Assembly (NCBI GenBank): GCA_017508015.1
Contig: JAFVZS010000042.1
Coordinates: 1 to 47,520 of the forward strand
DNA length: 47,520 nucleotides
Direction: 5' to 3'
From: Lentisphaeria bacterium
GTDB lineage: Bacteria; Verrucomicrobiota; Lentisphaeria; Victivallales; Victivallaceae
In this document: piece after piece, positions 1 to 6,666 of the stretch
How positions within the stretch are numbered: position 1 is the stretch's first letter
How the letters are laid out: the number at the start of each line of letters is the position of its first letter
The notes under the pieces: model-generated
The model's input: the letters and a program-made list of their open reading frames with translations, nothing else
The model's database searches: none
What the model was told of the DNA's origin: nothing
Translations under genes and position numbers: made by a program

Positions 1-364
1 AATCTTTTTTTGAATAACTTTACCAAGTGCCGCTTCTTTTGGTTACTTTTCTTTTTCCGTAAAAATAAACTCCCATTTTGAGTCATTACAATCGGGAGTT
101 TTGCCAAGCTTTTTCAAAAAGCGTCGATCAAGGTTTGCCACCGGCAAACCGCGACACCCCGTTTGTTTTGCGTCCCTTGTCAAAGTTCTCAAAAAATCTT
201 AAACTTTTTTACTGCGATCTGATGCCGGAGCGTTTTCGGCTGGTTACTTGTCAGTAGCCGCCTCAAACTACCGGCATCATCTCATCATTGAAAAAAATTT
301 AATCTTTTTTTGAATAACTTTGCCAAGTGCCGCACTTTTGGTTACTTTTCTTTTTCCGTAAAAA
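1..364. repeat. Direct repeat pair and hairpins, left-end repeat block
   Basis: Bases 1-65 and 301-364 are near-identical direct copies (one substitution, a small change with a 1-nt indel) 300 bp apart. Between them lie an 8-bp inverted repeat (67-74 with 94-101), a segment at 96-132 that is the reverse complement of a segment at 5090-5129, and a tight hairpin with stem GGTTTGCC (132-139 with 143-150). No convincing gene is visible in 1-373. The parts recur in other combinations at 5016-5200, so this is a modular interspersed repeat family. Copy 1 lacks the right arm of the hairpin that copy 2 has at 341-374. Confidence 0.85.
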
Positions 365-374
365 GAAAAGTAAC
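341..374. repeat. 15-bp perfect hairpin at the stop codon of the serine hydrolase gene
   Basis: GTTACTTTTCTTTTT (341-355) pairs perfectly with 360-374 across a 4-nt loop. Base 374 is also the last base of the minus-strand stop codon (TAG), so the hairpin starts exactly where the gene ends. The same GTTAC-type hairpin begins one base after the stop codon of the sugar kinase gene at 5016. The stem is A/T-rich, so a role as an ordinary GC-rich intrinsic terminator is uncertain; a REP-like 3'-end element is the better description. Confidence 0.85.
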
Positions 375-1429
375 TACCAGAAGCGGGTAGGCACTTCGAG
401 GGCGTGAGAGATAAGATCACGGACAGGGTGATCCGGATGATTCGGGGAAAGCCGGTTTTTGGTAAAGGCAAAGGCGATTTTTTCGTCAGGCATGTAAAAT
501 GCTTCAGAACCGGCGGCACCGCCGTGACCGATGAACATTCTGCGGTTATGGTCGGGGCCGCGAAGTACGACTCCGAGGGCAAAGCGGCTCCATTCATTAT
601 TTTTTACCGGATCATCCGGAGAGCGGAAAAGTTTTCCGGTAGCGAAGTCAAAGGTTTCCGGCGAAACAATATTTTCCGGCAGCTGGCGGTAAAATTCTGC
701 CAGGCCTGCGGCATTGGCAATGCCATTAAATGAGGGAATACAGCAAGCCTGGATTGCCGGATCATTCATTGTGACCGCCTCCCATGACGGACGATTGGGG
801 ATTCGGGAATCATCAATGGGAATGATACGGGGCATCTGATTTTGCGGTATTCCGAAAAACACCGAGTTTTCGACACCGGCGATCTGGAGAACATATTTAT
901 TCAATAAATATTGCAAGGGGAAGCCGGTCGCCAATTCGAGAGTATGCCCGAGCAGCCAGGCGAAAGTAAGCGGGTGATAGTGGCATTTTTTTCCCGGCAG
1001 ATTGCGTGGCGGCATAGCGGCGATCAAGCTGCACATTTTTTCCCAATCGGTCAAATCCGGTTTTCCGGAAGGCAGCAGATACATTCCGGCCCGGTGTGAA
1101 AGCAGATGCTCGATCGTGATACCGGCTTTGTCCGGGGCAGAGAATTCTTTCCAGTATTTGCCGACCGGGTCACTGAAACAGATGATGTCATTTTCTGCCA
1201 GCACCCATGCCAAAGCTGCCAGAAAAGGTTTCCCTGAGGAAAAAACCGGGAACAGGTCATCCGTGGAGCATGGCGTAACTCCATCGGCACGAAATCCGGC
1301 GGCCAAATCGATAACTACTTCACCATGGTCGATAATGCACAGCTGGCACGCTGCTTCATTGCCGTTGGCGACTTCGGAATAGAGAATCTGCTGTAATACC
1401 GGTCGTAAAGAATTCCAATTTCGATTCAT
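374..1429 (-). CDS. Serine hydrolase, beta-lactamase / class C-like family
   Basis: 351-residue protein of the penicillin-binding-like serine hydrolase family, which includes EstB-type esterases and DD-peptidase relatives. The nucleophile motif SxxK is visible as S64-S-G-K67 in FPVFSSGKPF. A second block, YHPLTFAWLLG, fits the tyrosine motif region of EstB-like enzymes, and HGGAAGS near the C-terminus fits the third conserved motif. There is no signal peptide, so a cytoplasmic esterase or peptidase is more likely than a secreted beta-lactamase. The start lies 3 bp after the rsmA stop, which implies co-transcription with fmdB-rsmA. The substrate cannot be told from sequence. The gene ends on a repeat-family hairpin. 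Confidence 0.8.
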   Translation of the reverse strand: MNRNWNSLRPVLQQILYSEVANGNEAACQLCIIDHGEVVIDLAAGFRADGVTPCSTDDLFPVFSSGKPFLAALAWVLAENDIICFSDPVGKYWKEFSAPDKAGITIEHLLSHRAGMYLLPSGKPDLTDWEKMCSLIAAMPPRNLPGKKCHYHPLTFAWLLGHTLELATGFPLQYLLNKYVLQIAGVENSVFFGIPQNQMPRIIPIDDSRIPNRPSWEAVTMNDPAIQACCIPSFNGIANAAGLAEFYRQLPENIVSPETFDFATGKLFRSPDDPVKNNEWSRFALGVVLRGPDHNRRMFIGHGGAAGSEAFYMPDEKIAFAFTKNRLSPNHPDHPVRDLISHALEVPTRFW

Positions 1430-1432
1430 GAT

Positions 1433-2290
1433 TTACCCTTTTATATCAGCAACTCCGGCATTGACTGCGGCTTCGGCCAACCGGATAAATTCCGCAACAG
1501 CAAGTTTATCCGGCCGCAATTCGGTGGAAAAACCGCATGAAGCCAATATATTTGCGGCGGCATCTTTACTGCCGCAAATCTGTCCGAGGACTTTGCCGAT
1601 CTGTTTGCGGCGCTGATTGAAAAGATTTCTGACCAGCGGAGTGAAAATTTTTGCCGCAGTTTCCGGAATATCCGGATATCGGGCGGATAATTTGAATGAA
1701 ACCAGAGCCGAATCGACCTCCGGCGGCGGACAGAATACCTGCGGCGGTACGATTTTGTCAACGGCGACATCATAGAGCAGTTGCGTGCGTACCGAAAGTG
1801 CGCCGTAAGCCTTGGTTCCGGGGGAAGCGGCGAGGCGTTCCCCCATCTCTTTTTGAAGCATAAAAAACATGCTCGACGGAGGATTGATACATTCCAGCAT
1901 TCTGGCAATAAAAACCGAACTGATGGCATAAGGCAGATTAGCCACGGCCCGGTAGTTGGTTCCTGCGGGAAAAAGTTCATTGAAATCCACTTTGCAGGCA
2001 TCGGCCTCAATCAACTTGAAATTCGCGGCACCGGCAAATTTTTTTCTCAGAAAACCGGCCAGCCGGTGATCAAATTCAATGGCTGTTACATTGAATTTTG
2101 CCGCAACCATTTTTTCGGTCAACGCTCCGAATCCGGGGCCGACTTCCAGCACGTTTTCTCCGGCTGAAGCCCCGCAATTGCGAACGATCCATTCCAGCAA
2201 ATTGGCATCGAGCAGAAAGTTCTGTCCCAAACCTCTGCCCGGCCGCATACCGAGAGATTCTAACGTGTCAATAAGTTCTTTTTTATTCAT
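1433..2290 (-). CDS. rsmA: 16S rRNA (adenine1518-N6/adenine1519-N6)-dimethyltransferase
   Basis: 285 residues, normal for RsmA/KsgA. It dimethylates the two adjacent adenines in the 3'-terminal hairpin of 16S rRNA during small-subunit maturation, using S-adenosylmethionine. Visible motifs: GLGQNFL near residue 20, the SAM-binding loop VLEVGPGFG (47-55), an acidic motif II (IEFD), and the catalytic motif NLPY (118-121). The ATG at 2290 gives the standard MNKKELI start 2 bp after the fmdB-like stop; a start further upstream would run into that gene. It is the middle gene of a tight minus-strand trio. Confidence 0.95.
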   Translation of the reverse strand: MNKKELIDTLESLGMRPGRGLGQNFLLDANLLEWIVRNCGASAGENVLEVGPGFGALTEKMVAAKFNVTAIEFDHRLAGFLRKKFAGAANFKLIEADACKVDFNELFPAGTNYRAVANLPYAISSVFIARMLECINPPSSMFFMLQKEMGERLAASPGTKAYGALSVRTQLLYDVAVDKIVPPQVFCPPPEVDSALVSFKLSARYPDIPETAAKIFTPLVRNLFNQRRKQIGKVLGQICGSKDAAANILASCGFSTELRPDKLAVAEFIRLAEAAVNAGVADIKG

Positions 2291-2292
2291 AA

Positions 2293-2526
2293 TCAATGTT
2301 TCCCGCATCCGCAAGTGCCGCTGCAGCAATGTCCGGCCGAAGGACATTGCTCCATCATGCCGCAGTGTTTGCCGGAATTGCCTCCGGAGATGGCACCGAT
2401 CCGGTTCGGTTGTTTTTCCAAACCGGTTTCACCGCATTGCGGACACTCTGCCGGAGAATCAAAACGTGAGAGCAGCAACTCAAAATCCGCCCCGCATCCG
2501 GGGCAGTGATAACGGAATATCGGCAT
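2293..2526 (-). CDS. FmdB-family zinc ribbon protein
   Basis: 77-residue small protein. The N-terminus MPIFRYHCPGCGADFE with a second CPQC knuckle near residues 33-36 is the classic FmdB/CxxC_CxxC_SSSS zinc ribbon, predicted to bind one zinc ion with four cysteines. The C-terminal tail is rich in Cys, His and Gly (CCSGTCGCGKH) and may bind extra metal. FmdB proteins are named as putative regulators, but their role is not settled. It is first in a run with rsmA (2-bp gap) and the serine hydrolase. Confidence 0.85.
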   Translation of the reverse strand: MPIFRYHCPGCGADFELLLSRFDSPAECPQCGETGLEKQPNRIGAISGGNSGKHCGMMEQCPSAGHCCSGTCGCGKH

Positions 2527-2673
2527 AACAAAACCTTTGCAGTTGAATTTTTTCAGAATGTATACTATATTAACAGAAGGTAATTGCCGGAGATTTCAAA
2601 CTTTGATTGAAAAACTTCTGCAATTAACTCAAACAACAATATATAATATAGCACCGGATAGTGAGGTTGTAAA

Positions 2674-3828
2674 ATGGCCGGACGAAAAAAATTCTTTGAC
2701 CGCTTAAGTGCCCGGTTTGAATCGCTGGATGCCACCAGCCGTCAGGCCGGATTATCACTGCTGATGAAAGAACGCGGCTTCTTTGAAACTGTTTTCAACT
2801 GTATCGAAGACGGCATTCTGGTTATCGATCACGAATTGCACTTGCGTTATTTCAACCGGGCCGCCAAAGAGCTGCTTGCGTTACCTGAAAATACTTCAAA
2901 TCTGCGGCTCAATCAGCTTTTACCCGATGTGGATTGGCAGCAGATCCTGCCGGAAAACTCCAGCCAATGGAACCGTACCACCCGACAGGAACTGCAAATA
3001 TTTTATCCTGAAGCAAGATTTCTGCAATTTTATCTTACGCCGCTTGGTGATGATGCCGGGGCCACCGTTATCCTGCGCGATGTCACCGAGAGCCGCCGCC
3101 GGGCAACCAGCGATCTGGAACGGGAAACCGTAAAAGCGGTTTCACATCTGGCTGCCGGAGTCGCTCATGAGATCGGCAATCCTTTAAATTGCCTTTCCAT
3201 GAATTTACAGCTGCTTGAGCGCGGTCTGGAAGACCCCGATGAACCGCTGGTATCATCTGAAGCAATTCGGATGATCCGCCGTTGTGAAAGCGAAGTTGAA
3301 CGTCTGGACAGCATAATCCACTCTTTTTTGACTGCGATCCGCCCGGGAAAAGCAGATTTCATGCCGGTGGATTTGCAGGAAACGGTTTTTGATGTACTTA
3401 ATTTCATGCGGCCGGAAATCGAAGCCAGACGGGTTTCGGTAAAGTGCCAGTGGGATGGCGGCAGTCAGCAGATTTCCGGAGATGCCGCACAGTTGAAACA
3501 GGCATTTTACAATATTATCCGAAACGCTGTTCAGGCAATGAGTAACGGCGGTACGCTGGAAATATTCGGATATTCCACCGCCGAATTCCGGGTGCTGGAA
3601 TTCGCAGATTCCGGCAGAGGTATGTCACCGGATGATCTGCGCGAGATGTTCGTGCCTTTCCGAACCACCAAGGCCGGCGGAAATGGTATCGGCACAATGA
3701 TCATCGAAAGAGTCTGCCGGGAGCACGGTGCTGAATTCGGTGTCGTTTCCGCCGAAGAAAGAGGTACTGTATTTCAACTCAAATTCCCCAATGGCCGGCG
3801 GAGAATGAGAATGCTGCCGGGAAATTAA
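2674..3828 (+). CDS. Orphan sensor histidine kinase (PAS-HisKA-HATPase, NtrB-like)
   Basis: 384 residues with no membrane segment, so a cytoplasmic sensor. A PAS-like region spans about 36-140 (ETVFNCIEDGILVID...). The dimerisation/phosphoacceptor helix has AHEIGNP with the phosphorylated histidine at H165. The ATP-binding domain shows an N box (N280, N284), a G1 box DSGRGM (312-317) and a G2 box GNGIGT (336-341). The layout resembles NtrB/AtoS-type kinases that act on sigma54 activators. No response regulator lies beside it: upstream is the divergent fmdB-rsmA run and downstream a sugar kinase with its own promoter. The signal and partner are unknown. Confidence 0.88.
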   Translation: MAGRKKFFDRLSARFESLDATSRQAGLSLLMKERGFFETVFNCIEDGILVIDHELHLRYFNRAAKELLALPENTSNLRLNQLLPDVDWQQILPENSSQWNRTTRQELQIFYPEARFLQFYLTPLGDDAGATVILRDVTESRRRATSDLERETVKAVSHLAAGVAHEIGNPLNCLSMNLQLLERGLEDPDEPLVSSEAIRMIRRCESEVERLDSIIHSFLTAIRPGKADFMPVDLQETVFDVLNFMRPEIEARRVSVKCQWDGGSQQISGDAAQLKQAFYNIIRNAVQAMSNGGTLEIFGYSTAEFRVLEFADSGRGMSPDDLREMFVPFRTTKAGGNGIGTMIIERVCREHGAEFGVVSAEERGTVFQLKFPNGRRRMRMLPGN

Positions 3829-3860
3829 GGTTTTTAATTGAATTTATCCGCTGAATACAG

Positions 3861-3888
3861 TTGTTTTTACAACTTTGTGTGTTATATT
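3861..3888 (+). promoter_or_regulatory. Putative sigma70 promoter of the sugar kinase gene
   Basis: -35 TTGTTT (3861-3866), 16-bp spacer, -10 TATATT (3883-3888), followed by a leader of about 40 nt and the ribosome site AAAGGAAA ahead of the ATG at 3936. Confidence 0.6.
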
Positions 3889-3935
3889 ATCAAAGTCGAT
3901 CCTTGTGTCAACATCTAACAAAAAGGAAAATCACA

Positions 3936-5015
3936 ATGGCTGTTGAACTTAAAAAAGATGCCGCTTACTCTCTTCTCGTACCGACCAGTATGGGGGTCCG
4001 ACTGACTCCGGTCAATGGTCAGCCCTTTCACTGCAGCGATACATTTCAAATGCAGGTGACCAGTGCTGAAACCAACGTCGCCAGTATCGCTTCATATCTT
4101 GGTCTTAAAGTAAAAGTTTTGACCGCCTTTGTCAAAGACAGTCCCGTTGCCCGGATGATCAAGGACAACCTCGCCAGCCGCCATATGGATTATGAAGGCC
4201 CGGAAATCGAACAGGGAGGCCCCTGGGGATACCGTCACCAATTCAACCTCGCTGACAGCGGTTACGGCAGTCGCGGGCCGCGGGTCCAAAATGACCGCGC
4301 CGGTGAAGTCGGCCGTCTGCTCAATGTTAAATATTTTGATCTTGACCGGATTTTCGGTAAAGAAGGTGTCCAGATCGTTCATCTTTCCGGTTTGATCGCT
4401 TCCATGAGCCCGGATACCAGCAGATTCTGTCTGGAACTGGCCCGTGCCGCAAAAAAATACGGAACCAAAATCAGTTTCGACCTCAACTACCGCGCCTCAT
4501 TCTGGAAAGGCCGTGAAGAAGAACTCAGTGCGATTTTCGCTGAAATCGCTTCCCTTTCCGATATTCTTATCGGCAATGAAGAGGACTTTCAGCTCTGTTT
4601 GAAAATCCAGGGCCCCGAAGCCGGCGGCAAAGGTATTTCCGCCAAAATCGACAGCTTCAAAGAAATGGTCGAGCGCGTCAAAGCCGCTTATCCCAATGCC
4701 GTTGCCTTTGCCACCACTTTGCGCCAGGTTATCAATACCAACGCTCATTTGTGGGGCGCAATTACCAATGTTGACGGCGTCTGGCAGGTCGTGGAACCCC
4801 GCGAAATCCACGTGCTCGACCGCCTCGGCGGCGGTGACGGATTCGTCGGCGGTTTCCTCTACAGTATCCTTCGCGGCTGGGAACCGGAAAAATGGACCCA
4901 GTTCGGTTGGGCCACTGGTGCTTTGGCTACCACTCATCTCACCGACTACGCTCAGCCTGCTGACGAAGAACAAGTCTGGAGTATCTGGAACGGCAACGCC
5001 CGTGTCAAACGCTGA
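3936..5015 (+). CDS. PfkB-family sugar kinase, 2-keto-3-deoxygluconate kinase type
   Basis: 359 residues. PfkB/ribokinase-family enzymes transfer phosphate from ATP to a sugar or sugar acid; the length and overall pattern best fit KdgK-like kinases of the Entner-Doudoroff or uronate route. The anion-hole/catalytic motif DRLGGGDGFVGG is present with the catalytic base at D301, and FDLNYR near the middle is the family substrate/ATP region. The ATG at 3936 was chosen because it follows AAAGGAAA at proper spacing; in-frame sequence upstream overlaps the promoter. Third codon positions are unusually rich in C, which fits high expression. The stop is followed at once by the repeat hairpin at 5016. 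The substrate assignment is inference. Confidence 0.82.
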   Translation: MAVELKKDAAYSLLVPTSMGVRLTPVNGQPFHCSDTFQMQVTSAETNVASIASYLGLKVKVLTAFVKDSPVARMIKDNLASRHMDYEGPEIEQGGPWGYRHQFNLADSGYGSRGPRVQNDRAGEVGRLLNVKYFDLDRIFGKEGVQIVHLSGLIASMSPDTSRFCLELARAAKKYGTKISFDLNYRASFWKGREEELSAIFAEIASLSDILIGNEEDFQLCLKIQGPEAGGKGISAKIDSFKEMVERVKAAYPNAVAFATTLRQVINTNAHLWGAITNVDGVWQVVEPREIHVLDRLGGGDGFVGGFLYSILRGWEPEKWTQFGWATGALATTHLTDYAQPADEEQVWSIWNGNARVKR

Positions 5016-5200
5016 GTTACTTTTCTTTTCACGGGAAAAGAAAAGTAACCAAAAGAAAAGCGGGAAGTCGCGCCGCTTCGTTGTCGCGGCTTGATCGACG
5101 CTTTTTTCAAAAAAGCTTGGCAAAAACTCAGTGGAGTAACACCCGCTGGGTTTTTCTTTTTCACGGGAAAAGAAAAGTAACCAAAAGAAAAGCGGGAAGT
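5016..5200. repeat. Post-stop hairpin and duplicated repeat modules
   Basis: A perfect 14-bp hairpin (5016-5029 with 5036-5049, 6-nt loop) starts one base after the sugar kinase stop. A 39-bp stretch is present twice without mismatch, at 5030-5068 and 5162-5200; the second copy keeps only a 9-bp version of the hairpin (5152-5160 with 5168-5176). After each copy comes a different short GC hairpin followed by CTTGAT. Module 5090-5129, with the internal palindrome GCTTTTTTCAAAAAAGC, matches the reverse complement of 96-132. Same family as the block at 1-374. Confidence 0.85.
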
Positions 5201-5416
5201 TGCACTGTTGCTTCGCAACGGCTTGATTGGTCGGGTGGCTTGCACCGCCATTGACAGAGGCTCTGCCCCTATTGCCCCGGTGAATTTTTACAGCGGAAAC
5301 AGGCCGCAGATTGGGGCGGCAGAGTGGCAAAAAAATGGGAGATTTTGGGAAGTTATGAGAGGTTGTGAGAGTCACAAACACCCACGGCCTTATCTCTCAA
5401 AAATTCCCACAATTTC

Positions 5417-5520
5417 CCACAAACTCCCACTTGCCCGCTCCACCCGGCGGCCCGCAGTCAACGGCTTGTTTGCGCCACAAATTCCCACTTGCTTTGCTCC
5501 ACCCGGCGGCCTGCAGTCAA
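5417..5520. repeat. Pair of 45/46-bp direct repeats
   Basis: Bases 5417-5461 and 5475-5520 are near-identical copies separated by 13 bp. Both contain CTCCACCCGGCGGC and end GCAGTCAA. They differ from the GTTAC repeat family and are not inside a recognisable gene. Confidence 0.75.
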
Positions 5521-5646
5521 TGATAAAAAACGATTTTTTTAAATAAAATAAAGAAAATGCATATTTTATTTTACAAAAAGCTTGAAAATTACTTATCATC
5601 ACGCTATATTGAACAGTGTAGCGCAAGCCGAGGAGTAATTGTGAAG

Positions 5647-5689
5647 AGGCCCGCCCGCACCATTCCCCCCCTTGGGTGCGGGCGGGCCT
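5647..5689. repeat. 15-bp perfect GC-rich inverted repeat
   Basis: AGGCCCGCCCGCACC (5647-5661) pairs perfectly with 5675-5689 across a 13-nt C-rich loop. No U-run follows on either strand, so it does not look like an intrinsic terminator. It lies just before the recF-like fragment. Confidence 0.8.
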
Positions 5690-5717
5690 TCGGCTGCGGA
5701 GGAGACGGCATTGGGGC

Positions 5718-5876
5718 AAAATCAGTTGCGATGATGCCGGAGATGTTTTTGATGGCATAAAAGGGCCGATAAAGAATAAAGCGGTTTTGCAGCTTGAAAA
5801 AATACCCAATCGGGTGTATGTTACAGCAACAGAATATCGTAACTGGCAACAGGAGGTTCACGGCATAAAGCAATAA
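5718..5876 (+). pseudogene. Possible 3' remnant of a recF-like ATPase gene
   Basis: The frame ending at the TAA at 5874-5876 reads DDAGDVFDGIKG then, about 20 residues later, RVYVTATE, followed by a short tail. The DD-x5-D pattern and the VTATE ending resemble the Walker B/D-loop region and C-terminal end of RecF (LDD..SELD ... QVFITTTD). Nothing upstream in any frame supplies the N-terminal ATPase half, and a GC hairpin sits immediately before it. I read it as a decayed fragment. The match is by eye and short; chance similarity is possible. Confidence 0.35.
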
Positions 5877-5933
5877 CGTTTTTTTTGAAAATCACATCGC
5901 CATCATAATTGATGGTATGACATATACACACCA

Positions 5934-6062
5934 CTGAGAGAAACCGCCAAATATTTTTAATAGCAGTGTGTAGTAAGTCGGTCTGAGCTTACGGTCCGGC
6001 TTATTGTACTGCTATGGGCCTTGGCGGGCCTCTCTCAGGCAATGAGTCGGGGCCGTCTTTTT
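5934..6062 (+). ncRNA. Rod-like structured leader, candidate attenuator of the SLOG gene
   Basis: The sequence folds on paper into a long rod. CTGAGAGA (5934-5941) pairs with 6031-6038; CCGCCAA (5944-5950) pairs with 6021-6027; ATAGCAG (5960-5966) pairs with 6009-6015; this continues through G-U pairs to GTCGG (5977-5981) with 5996-6000, leaving a 14-nt loop. A 9x5 asymmetric internal bubble separates lower and upper stems. The 3' side of the lower stem can instead form a terminator-like hairpin (6027-6054). Such mutually exclusive folds are typical of attenuators and riboswitches. Alternatives are a stand-alone small RNA or an inverted-repeat element. Confidence 0.5.
6027..6062 (+). terminator. 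Terminator-like hairpin with U-run ahead of the SLOG gene
   Basis: GGCCTC (6027-6032) pairs with 6049-6054 including one G-U pair; CTC (6034-6036) pairs with GAG (6044-6046) around a 7-nt loop. GTC and TTTTT (6058-6062) follow. It shares bases 6027-6038 with the lower stem of the rod fold, so only one of the two can form. Confidence 0.45.
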
Positions 6063-6099
6063 GTATCCCCGTCTTGTGACAGCAACGGGGAGTTTTTCT

Positions 6100-6549
6100 G
6101 TGAAACTTGGCATTACCGGCAGCAGGAGCAATGATTTTTTTGATTTTTCGGCACTTTTCAGCCGCCGCATCAGGGAATTTAATGCTTTTCTCGGCAGAAA
6201 GCGTATTACTTTGATCATTACCGGCGGAGCCAGAGGAATTGACCGGCAGGCCGAAATTTGTGCTGAAAAAATGAATATCCCCTGCCGGATCATCCGTCCG
6301 GATTATGCCCGTTACCGCCGCGGGGCTCCGCTGAAAAGAAATTTGACGATCATTGATCAATGCGACGCTTTGCTGGCAGTATGGAATGGTGATTTTCGCA
6401 GTCGCGGTACGATTTATACGGTAACCAACGCCTTGAAGTCCGGCAAAAGGGTGTTTGTCATATCATCCTGTTCAATGGATACAATTGAGTGTATCGGTGA
6501 AGTAAATTCTCCGGAAGTTCTGCTCAAAGCTTCAGCCCCAAAAAGGTAA
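6100..6549 (+). CDS. SLOG-superfamily protein, DUF2493 / YspA-like
   Basis: 149 residues. The start LGITGSRS, the central IITGGARGIDRQAE and the C-terminal motif AVWNGDFRSRGTIYT match the SLOG fold of DUF2493 and DprA/YpsA relatives, a Rossmann-like domain that binds nucleotides or nucleotide-derived ligands. GTG at 6100 is chosen as start because GGGGAG sits 7 nt upstream; an in-frame TTG at 6061 would fall inside the terminator U-run. The gene stands alone, preceded by the structured leader at 5934-6062 and followed by the divergence-free LacI promoter region. DUF2493 proteins are often found on mobile DNA; the ligand here is unknown. Confidence 0.75.
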   Translation: MKLGITGSRSNDFFDFSALFSRRIREFNAFLGRKRITLIITGGARGIDRQAEICAEKMNIPCRIIRPDYARYRRGAPLKRNLTIIDQCDALLAVWNGDFRSRGTIYTVTNALKSGKRVFVISSCSMDTIECIGEVNSPEVLLKASAPKR

Positions 6550-6595
6550 TTTGCCGTTTTACCGGTAAAAAATTCACTTTATTTTATTTTAATGC

Positions 6596-6624
6596 TTGTA
6601 TTTTCTTTTTTAAAGTGTTATTAT
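6596..6624 (+). promoter_or_regulatory. Putative promoter of the LacI-DUF4434-DUF4838 genes
   Basis: -35 TTGTAT (6596-6601), 17-bp spacer, -10 TATTAT (6619-6624). The region is strongly A/T-rich. Start of transcription would be near 6631. Confidence 0.5.
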
Positions 6625-6642
6625 AAATTGTAATAATAAATT

Positions 6643-6660
6643 TGGTTCAACGTTAAATCA
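6643..6660. promoter_or_regulatory. Possible LacI-type operator
   Basis: TGGTTCAACGTTAAATCA is an imperfect dyad (7 of 9 positions symmetric) with a central CG, as expected for LacI/GalR operators. It lies about 12 nt past the predicted transcription start and 7 nt before the regulator's start codon, a place suited to autorepression. Inference only. Confidence 0.35.
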
Positions 6661-6666
6661 GTAAAA

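Larger units (their letters stand above)
5201..5933. other. Gene-poor island between sugar kinase and SLOG gene
   Basis: No convincing intact gene. Open frames here are short, cross repeats and lack family motifs. What can be seen: the end of the repeat block, a pair of 45/46-bp direct repeats (5417-5520), a 15-bp GC-rich hairpin (5647-5689), a possible recF-like 3' remnant (5718-5876) and an A/T-rich stretch around 5879-5930. Confidence 0.6.

Noticed and set aside
341-374. Ordinary intrinsic terminator
   Set aside because: The stem is A/T-rich, both arms hold runs of T or A by design, and the same hairpin recurs as part of a repeat family, so a repeat is the safer call.
374-1429. True beta-lactamase resistance gene
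   Set aside because: SxxK is present but there is no signal peptide and the tyrosine block fits EstB-like esterases better.
5016-5200. CRISPR array
   Set aside because: Only two copies of the repeat, about 90 bp apart, with structured modules between them and no cas genes.
4497-5381. Long minus-strand open frame (294 codons) across the sugar kinase and repeats, with a repeated peptide
   Set aside because: It lies antisense to a clear kinase gene, and the repeated peptide comes only from the 39-bp nucleotide repeat being translated twice.
5208-5546. Plus-strand 112-codon open frame in the island
   Set aside because: Crosses repeat copies, has no ribosome site and no family pattern.
5557-5760. 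Plus-strand 67-codon open frame through the GC hairpin
   Set aside because: Runs through a perfect inverted repeat and ends inside the frame of the recF-like remnant; no sign of coding.
5934-6038. 6S RNA or SRP RNA
   Set aside because: The rod shape with a bubble recalls 6S RNA, but it is too short at about 105 nt, and the GGAAGGAAGCAGC-type SRP signature is absent.
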